DNA of 64,000 bases from Planctomycetales bacterium (GTDB lineage Bacteria > 4484-113), in assembly GCA_030606285.1 (NCBI GenBank), contig JAUWGS010000003.1:1-64000 (forward strand), written 5' to 3'. The notes beneath the pieces are model-generated. The model saw only the letters and a list, made by a program, of their open reading frames with translations, ran no database searches and had not been told where the DNA came from. The translations under genes were made by a program, and so were the position numbers. Shown here piece by piece: positions 24,879 through 33,741 of the stretch. The first letter of the stretch is position 1. Each line of letters opens with the position of its first letter.

Positions 24879-25928
24879 ATGAGACACAAGGATTACAGTT
24901 TTATGAGCAGGGCACTTGTACTCCTGACGCTTTGCCTACTGGTGCTGCTTTGGACCGGCTGCGGCGGCGGCAGCACTGTTGCCACACCGGGTGGCGACGA
25001 GCTGGCGGGTGACAAGACCGTCATGAAGAAACCCCCCAAGCCACCGCCGGAACCACCTGCGGACGCTGCAATCGTGTACACCGCCGATAAATTTGGCGTG
25101 GGTGGAACCATCAGAGTAATGAACACTGATGGGGAGAACCAGTTCAAAGTGTACGGTCCCTTCGCTCGTTGGCCGAGCTGGTCGGCGGATGGAGAGAAGA
25201 TCGTCTTTTCTGACAACTACTCGCTCTTCACGATCAACCTGGATGGTTCAGGTCTTTACAAGGTAGTTGGATTTGACTCCATAGGTGCCAGGTCTCTCGC
25301 GTGGTCTCCGGCCGCCGTTCCGGGCAGAGGTTTCAGGATCGCTTTTTCAAAAGGAGAGGGGACAGCGCATAGGTCTGATATATGCCTGATCAGTCCAGAT
25401 GGCGGCACGGTCGAGAACTTACACAACACAGCGGACATTCACGAGTTGGATCCAACCTGGTCGCCTGACGCTACTAGGCTGGCGTACTCCAAGTCTTGGA
25501 AGGACGAAGTCACGGGCGTTTATCCCAAAGAGATGTGGGTTCATGACTTCACCACCGGTGAGGCTACGCGTGTCGAGCTCGGCGGGCCGTTCAGCAATTT
25601 CGACGTCGGGTTCCACGATCTTGATTGGGCGAGAACACAGGACAAGATAGCCTTTAAGGGCTACACCTCGGTAGCAGAGGGACCTACCGCAATGTCCGGC
25701 TACGAGATATGGATCGTCGATCTGGCTGACCCCGCCAATCCCGTCCAGCTCACTGATGACCCAACCGTTCATTTCAGTTCGCCTAGCTGGTCACCAGACG
25801 ACACCGAGATCGTCTACTGCGCAGATCACGAGATCTGGAGGATGAACGCAGATGGATCCGGTAAGACGCTCCTAGCCAAACCGACGAAGAACATCAAGAC
25901 GGTACACTCGCCTGACTGGAAGCGGTAG
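24879..25928 (+). CDS. Beta-propeller (TolB/PD40-like) lipoprotein
   Basis: 349-residue exported protein. The signal peptide ends LLVLLWTGC, so Cys would be lipidated (Trp at -3 is unusual). A Pro-rich linker (KKPPKPPPEPPAD) leads into repeats of a six-bladed propeller, each with the WSxDG/W-S-P-D motif: WPSWSADGEKIVFS, LAWSPA, PTWSPDATRLAYS, PSWSPDDTEIVYC, and HSPDWKR at the end. Blade motifs like VMNTDGENQ and INLDGSGL support this. Start ATG 24879 follows AAAGGAGGT; an upstream in-frame ATG would mask the signal peptide. Monocistronic, followed by a terminator-like hairpin. Likely a periplasmic scaffold; ligand unknown. Confidence 0.75.
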   Translation: MRHKDYSFMSRALVLLTLCLLVLLWTGCGGGSTVATPGGDELAGDKTVMKKPPKPPPEPPADAAIVYTADKFGVGGTIRVMNTDGENQFKVYGPFARWPSWSADGEKIVFSDNYSLFTINLDGSGLYKVVGFDSIGARSLAWSPAAVPGRGFRIAFSKGEGTAHRSDICLISPDGGTVENLHNTADIHELDPTWSPDATRLAYSKSWKDEVTGVYPKEMWVHDFTTGEATRVELGGPFSNFDVGFHDLDWARTQDKIAFKGYTSVAEGPTAMSGYEIWIVDLADPANPVQLTDDPTVHFSSPSWSPDDTEIVYCADHEIWRMNADGSGKTLLAKPTKNIKTVHSPDWKR

Positions 25929-25952
25929 TCCGTAGCTCGCAATCGTAGGGAG

Positions 25953-25997
25953 CCCCGGTGGTCAGGGCGTGCGGGCATCTCAGCACCCCCACCGGGG
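25953..25997 (+). terminator. Terminator-like hairpin after the propeller lipoprotein
   Basis: CCCCGGTGG (25953-25961) pairs perfectly with CCACCGGGG (25989-25997) around a 27-base loop. Only a weak T-containing tail follows (TCTCTCCTC), so termination efficiency is uncertain. Confidence 0.4.
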
Positions 25998-26113
25998 TCT
26001 CTCCTCAGCCTGCCAGCGTTCTGTTCGCAGAGACGGTTCGTGCTCCAGCATCAGCCGGACTATGTATAATTGCTGACGGGCGCGGGGAGTATTCGGCGAG
26101 AGGGATGCATCAG

Positions 26114-26812
26114 GTGGCGAATCAGAAGATAATCGTCGTCGAGGATGAAGCTGACATCCTGGAGGTGTTGGAGTTCAACCTCGCACAGGATGGATTCGAC
26201 GTGGTATGCAGCCAGGAAGGCGAGAAGGGGCTTGAGCTAGTCCAGCAGGAGAAACCGGACCTGGTGCTGCTGGACCTGATGCTGCCCGACCTCAACGGCC
26301 TGGAAATATGCCGGCGGCTCAAGTCGGACGCGGCGACGCAGGACATCCCCATCATGATGGTGACGGCGAAGGGCAAGGAGAGCGACATCGTGCTGGGCCT
26401 TGGGCTAGGCGCGGACGACTACATCACCAAGCCTTTCAACGTGGGCGAACTCATCGCACGGGTGAAGGCGGTGCTGCGCCGGGCGGCTGCGGCAAGGGAG
26501 GGCGCGCCCGCTAAGCGGATAGTCTGCCAGGGCATCGCGATAGACGCCGACAAGCACGAGGTGCTGGTGGACGGTCAACTGGCAGAGCTGACCGTGACCG
26601 AGTTTCGGCTGCTTCACGCACTTGCCTCCGCACCCGGACGCGTCTTCACGCGCGACCAGCTTATGGAGCAGGCGATGGGCGACGAAGTGATAGTGCTGGA
26701 CCGCAACATTGATGTGCACATCGGCTCGGTGCGTAAGAAGCTCGGTAGATACCGCGACCTGGTCGAGACGGTCTGGGGCGTCGGCTACCGCTTCCGGGAA
26801 CAGGATGACTGA
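26114..26812 (+). CDS. OmpR/PhoB-family response regulator
   Basis: 232-residue DNA-binding regulator. The receiver domain has the acidic pair in VVEDEADIL, phospho-acceptor Asp54 in LVLLDLMLPD, the switch Thr in VTAKGKE and the conserved Lys in DDYITKPF. The C-terminal winged helix contains TVTEFRLLHALASAPGRVFT and IDVHIGSVRKKLG, ending VWGVGYRF. GTG 26114 is preferred over ATG 26105 because GAGAGGG ends at 26104, nine bases before the GTG but directly abutting the ATG. It is followed two bases later by a histidine kinase gene, so the two form one operon. Targets unknown. Confidence 0.92.
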   Translation: MANQKIIVVEDEADILEVLEFNLAQDGFDVVCSQEGEKGLELVQQEKPDLVLLDLMLPDLNGLEICRRLKSDAATQDIPIMMVTAKGKESDIVLGLGLGADDYITKPFNVGELIARVKAVLRRAAAAREGAPAKRIVCQGIAIDADKHEVLVDGQLAELTVTEFRLLHALASAPGRVFTRDQLMEQAMGDEVIVLDRNIDVHIGSVRKKLGRYRDLVETVWGVGYRFREQDD

Positions 26813-26814
26813 TC

Positions 26815-27549
26815 ATGGATGACGTCCTCCGAGATAGCGCTGAGCGACTGAGCGAGAGTCAGCGCGAATTCGTGGAAAGCCTCGCTCACGAACTCAAGAC
26901 GCCGCTCGCGGCGATAATCGGGTTGGCCGACACGCTGCTCCGGAAGCAGGAGATAGACCCCAGCACGCGCACGCGATTCCTGGAGAAGATCAGCGACCAA
27001 GCTGTTAGGCTGTCCTCGCTGCTCGATGACTTGCTGACGCTTTCGGCTCTGGAAAGCTCGGCGGATGCGCTCAGGCTGGAGGCTCTCGACCTGCGCGAGC
27101 CTGTTGCGGCGGCGTTGCAGGACCTTGTTCCCGTCGCCGAGGAGAAGGGACTGGCGCTGAAGATAGACCTGCCCGTTGAGCCGGTGAGCATTCAGGGCGA
27201 TGCGAAGGCGCTGCGCCGGCTGGTGGGCAACCTGGTCGACAACGCCATCAAGTACACGGAGTATGGGGGAAGCGTCTGGCTGCGTGTGAGCACTGCGGAC
27301 GGCTCAACTGCAATTGAGGTCGAGGACACCGGCGTGGGGATAGATGCGGCGCACCAGGCGGCGGTCTTCGAGCGATTCTTCGTTGGTGAGAAGGGGCGCT
27401 CTCAGGAGCGCAAGGGAACGGGTCTGGGGCTGGCACTGGTCAAGCAGATTGCGCGGGTTCACGGCGGCGATGTGACTCTCAGCAGCACACCCGGCAGGGG
27501 CAGCACCTTCAGAGTGCGCTTGCCGCTTACAGCGTCCAGCAAGACCTAG
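26815..27549 (+). CDS. Sensor-less soluble histidine kinase (PhoR-like catalytic core)
   Basis: 244 residues consisting almost only of HisKA and HATPase_c domains. His25 in ESLAHELKTPL is the phosphorylated residue, N box VDNAIKYTE, G1 box VEDTGVGI, F box FERFF and G2 box GTGLGLALV. Only ~20 residues precede the H box, so there is no transmembrane segment, PAS, HAMP or periplasmic sensor. Starts at ATG 26815, two bases after the regulator stop. It should phosphorylate the PhoB-like partner, but its input must come from another protein. The start cannot be moved upstream far enough to add a sensor without overlapping the regulator. Confidence 0.88.
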   Translation: MDDVLRDSAERLSESQREFVESLAHELKTPLAAIIGLADTLLRKQEIDPSTRTRFLEKISDQAVRLSSLLDDLLTLSALESSADALRLEALDLREPVAAALQDLVPVAEEKGLALKIDLPVEPVSIQGDAKALRRLVGNLVDNAIKYTEYGGSVWLRVSTADGSTAIEVEDTGVGIDAAHQAAVFERFFVGEKGRSQERKGTGLGLALVKQIARVHGGDVTLSSTPGRGSTFRVRLPLTASSKT

Positions 27550-27612
27550 AGGGTTGCGGATTCAACATTACTACGCACGCTGCCAAAACGCGTTTTCTGT
27601 CATGGGACGCTA

Positions 27613-27685
27613 TAGCCCCAACGGGAGTCGAACCCGTGTTTCAGCCTTGAGAGGGCTGCGTCCTGGGCCACTAGACGATGGGGCC
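27613..27685 (-). tRNA. tRNA-Glu (CTC anticodon)
   Basis: On the minus strand the 73 bases begin GGCCCCATCGTCTAGTGGCC and end with the T arm (GGGTTCGACTCCC) and acceptor TGGGGCT plus discriminator A. The anticodon arm is CAGCC-CTCTCAA-GGCTG, giving anticodon CTC. The first acceptor pair is G-U. The 3' CCA is not encoded, so it must be added enzymatically; two candidate enzymes lie at 56522 and 61447. The gene is antisense to neighbours and sits between the kinase gene and a lipoprotein gene. Confidence 0.93.
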
Positions 27686-27741
27686 GTGCGTGGGATTATA
27701 CATAAATCCCACAGGCGCGCAAACGGACGCAGGCTCGGCGC

Positions 27742-27750
27742 TGTTATAAT
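27742..27750 (+). promoter_or_regulatory. Extended -10 promoter (TGTTATAAT)
   Basis: Perfect extended -10 ending ten bases before GTG 27760. Transcription would start about three bases before the GTG (or 15 before ATG 27772), giving a nearly leaderless mRNA. Confidence 0.6.
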
Positions 27751-27759
27751 CTGCTACCT

Positions 27760-29034
27760 GTGAAAGGCCTAATGCTAAAACTGCTGCTTGCTTCGCTGGC
27801 ACTGACGCTCAGTGCGTGCAATCCCGCTCCTTCAGAGCAGGAGACAACTTCACCCGTGACCGATCCTGATCGCGAGTTCACAAGCGACCGCCTGATCAAG
27901 CCGCTGGGCGGAGACGGCATCCGCGAGGCATGGGCGCAGCAGACACTGCTGCATCGCGTGTTTATCCAGAAGTATGACAGCACTGACAAAGCCGGCCGGA
28001 AGGAGCTGCGGGGTGAGCTGGACAAGGTCTACTTCACGGCCAATCCCATCATCCAGCAGAACTTCGAGGACGCCATCGAGGAAGACCCTAACGAACCCGC
28101 CAATTACGTATCGTACGGATACTACCTGCTTCCGAAGCGCGACGAATACGAAAACTCGCTGAAGTACATCCAGAAAGGCATCACGATGGAAGAGGACAAC
28201 CCGGCGTGGCAGTTTCTGATGGCCTACGCCTATGTCGCGCCGTTGCGTTGCGGCGACTTCTATCGCTTCGGCAGCATCGACCAGCTTCGCTGGAAGCGCT
28301 ACGAGGACAGGTACGAACTCGTCATGCGTCGCGCGGCGCGCATGTGGCCGGAGAACTGGTTCGTGCCGTACTTCATGGCCGTTCACCAGTACCGGGTGGA
28401 CAAGGACATCGAACAATGCTGGGAGGACATTGTCCAGGGAAACAGCCGCGAGGAGGGCTACTTCGTCTTCGTCCCACCGCTACCGCTTACTATCAACAAA
28501 TGGGGTGCCGTGGCCGACCGAGACGAGTTCTTCGATTTACAGTGGCACCTTGGCCTTTACTCCTACACTGCGATGCAGCACATGGTTGAGGCAATGCTGG
28601 ACGATGAGGAGTTTGCCGGAGATCCGGAGAGGCTGTGGCAGGTATTACTCTTCCTGTTCCAGGCCAGTGAGACGCGTCCCCTAGACCGCATTTACCATTA
28701 CCACATCGGCCAGGCGCTGGAAGCGCTCAAGAACTGCTGCGAGCAGATGGGAGACGCTGAGAAGGTTCAGAAGCTCGAACAAGCGCTTGAGTTATATGAC
28801 GGCATCTCGGCCACGCTTCGCCATGAGTATGACTTGTCCGGCCTGCCACTTTCGGGCAGCGGTTCTTCTGATGATCCCGAGCTTCTGACAATTGAGCGGA
28901 GTTGCCGACGGCAGGAAAACATCATTGAGCCTGTGCTCAAGCTCCACACACGGCTGCTCAAGCAGGTCAGGGAAATTCTGGATTTCTCGGCCGGTGACTA
29001 CCCGATAGTAACGCCTCAGTGGGAGAAGGAGTAG
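27760..29034 (+). CDS. Lipoprotein of unknown function, helical repeat-like
   Basis: 424 residues with signal peptide and lipobox LSAC (LALTLSACNP), so anchored to a membrane from outside the cytoplasm. The rest is alpha-helical and rich in Trp, Tyr and acidic residues, with TPR-like pairs (ANYVSYGYYLLPKRDEYENS; KVQKLEQALELYDGI). No domain recognised. Start GTG 27760 or ATG 27772; both keep the signal peptide. It precedes rlmN by nine bases in the same direction, so the two may be cotranscribed though functionally unrelated. Confidence 0.6.
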   Translation: MKGLMLKLLLASLALTLSACNPAPSEQETTSPVTDPDREFTSDRLIKPLGGDGIREAWAQQTLLHRVFIQKYDSTDKAGRKELRGELDKVYFTANPIIQQNFEDAIEEDPNEPANYVSYGYYLLPKRDEYENSLKYIQKGITMEEDNPAWQFLMAYAYVAPLRCGDFYRFGSIDQLRWKRYEDRYELVMRRAARMWPENWFVPYFMAVHQYRVDKDIEQCWEDIVQGNSREEGYFVFVPPLPLTINKWGAVADRDEFFDLQWHLGLYSYTAMQHMVEAMLDDEEFAGDPERLWQVLLFLFQASETRPLDRIYHYHIGQALEALKNCCEQMGDAEKVQKLEQALELYDGISATLRHEYDLSGLPLSGSGSSDDPELLTIERSCRRQENIIEPVLKLHTRLLKQVREILDFSAGDYPIVTPQWEKE

Positions 29035-29043
29035 GCTGGATCG

Positions 29044-30150
29044 GTGGAACGGGCTAGCGACAATGATCCGCTTAGCTTCACACTGGAGAACTGGCAGCGC
29101 GAGATTGCCCCCTTCGGCGAAGCGGGCTACCGCGCACGGCAGCTTTACTCGTGGTTCCACTCGCGGCGAGTACTCGACTACGGGCGAATGACGAATTTGC
29201 CCGGCCCTTTGCGGCAGAGTCTTGAACAGCAGTTCCCTCTGAGATTGGCCAAAGCAACGCACAAAGCCAGGAGCCGTGACGGTGCCGTCAAGTACCTGTT
29301 GTGCGCCGCGGACGGCGCACGCTTCGAAGCCGTGTTCCTTCCCTCGCGCAGTGGAGCCTCGTTGTGCGTAAGCACGCAGGCTGGATGCAGCTTCCATTGC
29401 AGCTTCTGCGCCACCGGCACACTCGGATTGACACGCAACCTGACGGCTGGCGAAATCCTGCACCAGGTGTATTATCTCGCGAACGAACACAACCTCTCGT
29501 CATATCGTGTGCTTCTGATGGGGATGGGGGAGCCGCTGGCCAACACACAGCAGGTCCTGAAAGCCCTGAAGCGCCTGGTGCATCCCGACGGCCAGGCCTG
29601 CTCTCCTCGACGGATTACGGTTTCCACTGTTGGGCTCCGGGGGCGCATCTCCCAACTGGCCCGCGAACTGCCGGGAGTAGCGCTTGCGCTTTCACTCCAC
29701 TTTACAGACGACAGTCAGCGTCAGCGCCACATGCCAGCGGCAAAGCCCTTCCCGCTTGGCGACCTGTTCGACGAACTGATTACATCTGAAGGGCTGGGCA
29801 AGGTGACACTGGAGTATGTGCTGCTTGAGGGAGTGAACGACACGCGGGAAGACGCAGCGGCACTGGCCACGCTTGCGTACAGTGTGGTCCCACGCCAGCG
29901 CAAGGCCGTCCCGCCGTCTCGCCTGCGCAGCCGCTTTCGGGGATTCAACACTTACCACGTCAACCTGATCGAATATAATCCATCACCGGGCGCGGAGTTC
30001 CAGCCAACGCCCTACGCAAAGGCTGAGAGTCTCCAGAACTACCTGAAAGCCGCGGGTGTCAACGCGACATACCGCCGCAGCCGGGGACGGGACGTTGCAG
30101 CTGCCTGCGGAATGCTGACCGCCACTGAGCCAGAATCACAGAGGAAGTAG
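29044..30150 (+). CDS. rlmN: Dual-specificity 23S rRNA/tRNA adenine-C2 methyltransferase (RlmN)
   Basis: Radical SAM enzyme methylating C2 of A2503 in 23S rRNA and A37 in some tRNAs. CxxxCxxC is at Cys115/119/122 (GCSFHCSFCATG), preceded by SLCVSTQAGC. Other family blocks are YRVLLMGMGEPLAN, RRITVSTVG, ALSLHFTDDSQR and EYVLLEGVNDT. The methyl-carrying cysteine is in the C-terminal GRDVAAACGML. About 15 residues of insertion (PRQRKAVPPSRLRSRF) precede FNTYHVNLIEYNP. GTG 29044 is the start. Length 368 is normal. Housekeeping function. Confidence 0.92.
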   Translation: MERASDNDPLSFTLENWQREIAPFGEAGYRARQLYSWFHSRRVLDYGRMTNLPGPLRQSLEQQFPLRLAKATHKARSRDGAVKYLLCAADGARFEAVFLPSRSGASLCVSTQAGCSFHCSFCATGTLGLTRNLTAGEILHQVYYLANEHNLSSYRVLLMGMGEPLANTQQVLKALKRLVHPDGQACSPRRITVSTVGLRGRISQLARELPGVALALSLHFTDDSQRQRHMPAAKPFPLGDLFDELITSEGLGKVTLEYVLLEGVNDTREDAAALATLAYSVVPRQRKAVPPSRLRSRFRGFNTYHVNLIEYNPSPGAEFQPTPYAKAESLQNYLKAAGVNATYRRSRGRDVAAACGMLTATEPESQRK

Positions 30151-30266
30151 CTAAGGAGCCTGGCGTCTGATGCCGAAAGCCCATGTGGCCGGCTCACTTC
30201 GTTTAAGGTCGATGTGCGGTCTGCAGAACAGTTTCTGATGGTCAAGCCGGCTGCTGCGAACGCAGC

Positions 30267-31532
30267 CTAATCCTCGTTTTCCACGAGCTTCACGTCTGTG
30301 CCAAGCGACGCGAGCTTGCCAGCGAAATCCTGATAGCCGCGATATATCTGATAGGTGTTTTCGACTACGGTCTCTTCAGGGATGCCCAGTGCCACCAGGG
30401 AAAGAGCTGCCCCACCCCGGAGGTCCGGCGCTGTCACAACGCCGCCGTGCAATCGCTGCGAGCCCTCGATACGCGCACAGTTGCCCTCAATGCTGATCTC
30501 AGCTCCCAGCTTGGCCATTTCGGGGGCATACTGGAAACGGTCGGTGAACCGTGTATCACAAAGCGTTGACACACCGTCAGCGTAGAGTGCGAGTGCGGCG
30601 AATATCGGCTGCATGTCCGAGTTTATCCCAGGGAACTGTCCCGTCTCCAGCTCGAACGCCCTGAGTTCCCCCCCGCGTTTTGCGAAAACCTCGCCGCCCC
30701 ACTCGAAGATCTGTACACCCGCCTTCTCTAGAACACGGACATCCGAGGGGACACGTGAGAGATCCAGGCCCTCCATCTTCACCTCTCCGTCAGTGATTCC
30801 AGCGGCAATGACGTAAGTCATCGCTTCATGCCGGTCAGGCATAATGCGGAATCTCGCTGTCCTGTCGAGGGGTTTGCCCCCGTTTATCGTGATCTCGCGA
30901 CTCCGCACCTCAATGTCGGCGCCCAGGTCGCACAGAAAGCGGCAGAACTCAACAACCTCAGGTCGTGTGTTCGCGTTATAGATGGTAGTGCTGCCTTCCG
31001 CGCCCGTCGCTGCAAGAACGATGTTCTCGGTTCCTGAGGTCGTTGGCAGAGTGAACTCTATCTCCGCGCCCGCGAGCTTTGCAGCTCGCGCAACGATGGT
31101 CTCCTTTTTCTCCTCAACATCCGCTCCCAGCTCGCGCAGCCCCATCAGATGAAGGTCGAACTTGCGCTCACCAATTGTGCATCCACCCGGAAACGGCAGT
31201 TCGATAGAACCGTTGCGCAGCAGTCCTATCGAGAGCAGCAGTAACGAACTCCTTATCTTGCTGGCTAGATTGGCCGGCACATCCGACAGCAACGGCGAGG
31301 GAGAGAAGGTAACCGATGATTCCTCCTCGTCCACTGTGATGCGTGCGCCCATCGCTTGCAGAAGCTTCAGTGTTACACGAATGTCATTGAGGCCCAGCGG
31401 GACGTTTTCCAGCGTCACTTCGGCTTTGGCCAACAGTGCACCGAAGAGCACCGGCAGTGCCAGATTCTTGGCACCGCTGAGTCTCACTGTACCTCTCAGA
31501 GTGTTTCCGCCTTTGATTATCAGTCTGCCCAC
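30267..31532 (-). CDS. murA: UDP-N-acetylglucosamine 1-carboxyvinyltransferase (MurA)
   Basis: Commits UDP-GlcNAc to peptidoglycan synthesis by transferring enolpyruvate from PEP. The EPSP-synthase-like fold is evident: LSGAKNLALPVLFGALL at the N-terminus, the active-site Cys in LPFPGGCTIGERKFDLHL, SGTENIVLAAT, RPEVVEFCRFL, PDRHEAMTYV, TGQFPGINSDMQP and DLRGGAALSLVALG. With Cys in the loop it should be fosfomycin-sensitive by analogy. GTG 31532 is the better start (AAGGAG eight bases upstream); GTG 31538 is too close to that site. ~421 aa. Last gene of a surface-glycan cluster on the same strand. Confidence 0.93.
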   Translation of the reverse strand: MGRLIIKGGNTLRGTVRLSGAKNLALPVLFGALLAKAEVTLENVPLGLNDIRVTLKLLQAMGARITVDEEESSVTFSPSPLLSDVPANLASKIRSSLLLLSIGLLRNGSIELPFPGGCTIGERKFDLHLMGLRELGADVEEKKETIVARAAKLAGAEIEFTLPTTSGTENIVLAATGAEGSTTIYNANTRPEVVEFCRFLCDLGADIEVRSREITINGGKPLDRTARFRIMPDRHEAMTYVIAAGITDGEVKMEGLDLSRVPSDVRVLEKAGVQIFEWGGEVFAKRGGELRAFELETGQFPGINSDMQPIFAALALYADGVSTLCDTRFTDRFQYAPEMAKLGAEISIEGNCARIEGSQRLHGGVVTAPDLRGGAALSLVALGIPEETVVENTYQIYRGYQDFAGKLASLGTDVKLVENED

Positions 31533-31574
31533 AACCACATCTCCTTGCGCCGGGCTGCAAACAAGCCGAGCGCT

Positions 31575-31817
31575 TCAATGTCGCGCCGCAAGCGCCAGCC
31601 GGGCTCCATCAGGCCTCCGTCCGGCAGCGCTTGGCGAGAACCTGTTTATGGCAGTGATTTGCCTGCGCACAACGTCCTTCTCAACGAAGTCCGCCAGCAC
31701 AATACACCGGGCTTGTCGCCCGAACTCGGCTGCAACCTGTGGATTTGCCAAGAGATAGCCCATTTTGTCCGTCAACGCACGGGAGTCTTTTGCCAACCAC
31801 TTAATTATCGCGTCGAA
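31575..31817 (-). pseudogene. Glycosyltransferase (GT-B/group 1) C-terminal remnant
   Basis: The minus strand between the flippase and murA encodes FDAIIKWLAKDSRALTDKMG followed by YLLANPQVAAEFGRQARCIV and LADFVEKDVV. This matches the C-terminal end of group 1 glycosyltransferases (S-x-x-L-A-x-x-I-x-x-L-L-x-x-P-x-x...A-R-x-x-V-x-x-x-F). The nucleotide-binding half and any start are missing: upstream, the frame enters sequence that codes for the flippase C-terminus. The remainder of the 31533-31851 gap holds no other gene. Confidence 0.6.
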
Positions 31818-31851
31818 TCTTAGCACAGCGTTACGCGGGGAAGTGCGCGTA

Positions 31852-33165
31852 CTATTCATCGTCGCCTCGAACGCCCCGCAGCTTTGCGAAGAGATCTCGA
31901 TAATGCTTGAAGTCCTCACGCCTGATGACAACAAGGTCCGTGAGCTTGCACCGCGAGAGGTTCATGAATATTGCGAGGACGACTACAGCTGCAAGGATGT
32001 AGCCCACAAGATTACCCAGAGCGGCTCCATTCGCGCCCAGTGAAGGAACCAGCCATAACGATACCCCAACATTAGCCAGCAACCCAGCTCCAGCAGCTGC
32101 AGAAACGCGCAACGGGTATCCGCGGGCGACGATGTCGTAACCTATGACCCGATAGTAGGACGAGGCCACTATACCCGGCAGGAGAATCAGAAAGGGAAGA
32201 ACCGCTGGGCTGAATGCTTTACCGAAAATCATAGGAACCAGCACGGGTGCGACCAGCCCCAAGACCACACCCGCAACCAAAGTAACCATGCCCACATTTC
32301 GCGACGCCAAAGGCGTGAAACGGTTTGCCTCCTCGGTGCTGCTGCTGGCAGTCCGCGAGAAGAGCACCAGGCCGAACGAAGTCGGGATGAACAACAGCGC
32401 CTCCGCCACGCTGAGAGCCAGGGAGAACTGCCCTACTGCAGCTGCATCGTGATAGTAGCTGACGATATAAAGGCCAACGCGATAGGAGACCAAGTTCGCC
32501 AACATCAACAAGTGCGCTTGCAGACCGTAACCGAGCAGCTTTCTAACGTCCGCCCACGCGATACGCCAGACCGGCCGGATTAGTTTCAGAACCAGCCAAA
32601 TAGCAACCAAACAAGCTATTAGGTTCCCTAACACACCAGCGAAGATCACCCCAGCAACGCTGCGCTGCACGAACACCAGTATCACCAGCATTAGGAACAG
32701 ATAGCACAGGCGGTCCAGCACCATAATCAGGTTGAACCTGAATATCTGCCTAAAACCCAGGAAAACATACTGCGAAAACCGCGACGCCAGCGAAAGGGGA
32801 AAAGCCGCCAGGGCAAGCAACAGAACCCATAGCGGTAGACCGGGAAATAGCGTAGCCTGAAGTCGCGGCACCACAATGACATACAGCGCCGAGAAGACGG
32901 AAACCAGTATCACAAAGAGCAGGATGCTGGCTGCGAAGAGCCTCCCTAGGTTCCTCAGCTTGTGGCCAATATAGTAAGTCAGAGCCGAAGGGATTCCGAG
33001 CGCTGCGACATTAAGCACGAGTATGATGGTAAAGACTACAAGGCTGATTTGCCCCTTGCCCGCGGGTCCCAAGTAGCGAGCGATAAGGATAGTGGTGAGC
33101 AATCCTGCCGCGTATACTATTACGCGGCTGGCCATAGTCCCTACCCCCTGTCTGGCAAAGCTCAC
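31852..33165 (-). CDS. Polysaccharide/O-antigen flippase (Wzx-like, MOP superfamily)
   Basis: 437-residue inner-membrane protein with about 12 helices, opening RQGVGTMASRVIVYAAGLLT and LIARYLGPAGKGQ, the usual start of oligosaccharide flippases (A-x-Y-L-G-P-x-x-x-G). Mid-protein SYYHDAAAVGQFSLALSVAE corresponds to the conserved loop where the two six-helix halves meet. Probably moves a lipid-linked glycan across the membrane. It lies nine bases downstream of the acyltransferase gene and in one operon with the epimerase. No polymerase or intact glycosyltransferase is in the window, so the full pathway lies elsewhere or is degraded. Confidence 0.85.
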   Translation of the reverse strand: MSFARQGVGTMASRVIVYAAGLLTTILIARYLGPAGKGQISLVVFTIILVLNVAALGIPSALTYYIGHKLRNLGRLFAASILLFVILVSVFSALYVIVVPRLQATLFPGLPLWVLLLALAAFPLSLASRFSQYVFLGFRQIFRFNLIMVLDRLCYLFLMLVILVFVQRSVAGVIFAGVLGNLIACLVAIWLVLKLIRPVWRIAWADVRKLLGYGLQAHLLMLANLVSYRVGLYIVSYYHDAAAVGQFSLALSVAEALLFIPTSFGLVLFSRTASSSTEEANRFTPLASRNVGMVTLVAGVVLGLVAPVLVPMIFGKAFSPAVLPFLILLPGIVASSYYRVIGYDIVARGYPLRVSAAAGAGLLANVGVSLWLVPSLGANGAALGNLVGYILAAVVVLAIFMNLSRCKLTDLVVIRREDFKHYRDLFAKLRGVRGDDE

Positions 33166-33174
33166 GAACGGAGT

Positions 33175-33741
33175 TCAGGCCTGTTGCCCGGTCTCCTCTT
33201 CCGTTGCTGCGTCGCTGACAATGCTGGCTGGATTACCTCGGGCAATCTTTCCCGGTGGTACGTCCTCCATAAGGAGAGCGTTTGCTGCCACGCTCGCTCC
33301 TCTGCCCACCGTCACCGGGCCGACTACCACCGCCCCTGCGTAGACTATGGCATCCTCCTCAATAATCGGATACTGGCGTCCGCTGGCGGACCCGAGCCCA
33401 AACCTCCGTGCCCCCAAAGATACGCACTGGTAAATCGTGGCTCCCCGCTTTATGACAGCACCTTCACCTATGGCGACGCTCAGGCCGTGCGCGATCTGAA
33501 CTCCTCCTTCTATCCTAGCGTGGAGAGAAATCTCGATGTGGTGTCTCTTTAGAATAAGTCGCGGCCAGCCGCGAATGCCCAGTGACCGCAGAAGCTTCGC
33601 ATAGCGCCAGTTGAAGAGCACGAAGAACCCGAGGTGGAAGAAGTAGTAGCGGAGGAACTTACCGAAACTGCACCTGCCATCTTTGCCATAGAACTTGAGA
33701 TCTTCCCGAACATCCCTTATAAATCGACGGATCTTTCCCAT
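33175..33741 (-). CDS. Hexapeptide-repeat acyltransferase (serine acetyltransferase-like)
   Basis: 188 residues. An N-terminal basic/amphipathic region (FLRYYFFHLGFFVLFNWRYA) is followed by left-handed beta-helix repeats: ISLHARIEGGVQIAHGLSVA, IGEGAVIKRG, YQCVSLGARR, PIIEEDAIVYAGAVVVGPVT, VGRGASVAANALLMEDVPPG and GNPASIV, the CysE/WbbJ signature. Catalytic His candidate is in IAHGLSV. In a glycan cluster it most likely acetylates a sugar or polysaccharide, not serine. Its ATG directly follows the TAG of the epimerase gene. Confidence 0.8.
   Translation of the reverse strand: MGKIRRFIRDVREDLKFYGKDGRCSFGKFLRYYFFHLGFFVLFNWRYAKLLRSLGIRGWPRLILKRHHIEISLHARIEGGVQIAHGLSVAIGEGAVIKRGATIYQCVSLGARRFGLGSASGRQYPIIEEDAIVYAGAVVVGPVTVGRGASVAANALLMEDVPPGKIARGNPASIVSDAATEEETGQQA

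Noticed and set aside
30249-30267. GGCTGC/GCAGCC hairpin as a terminator between rlmN and murA
   Set aside because: Only six base pairs and no T-run on either strand.
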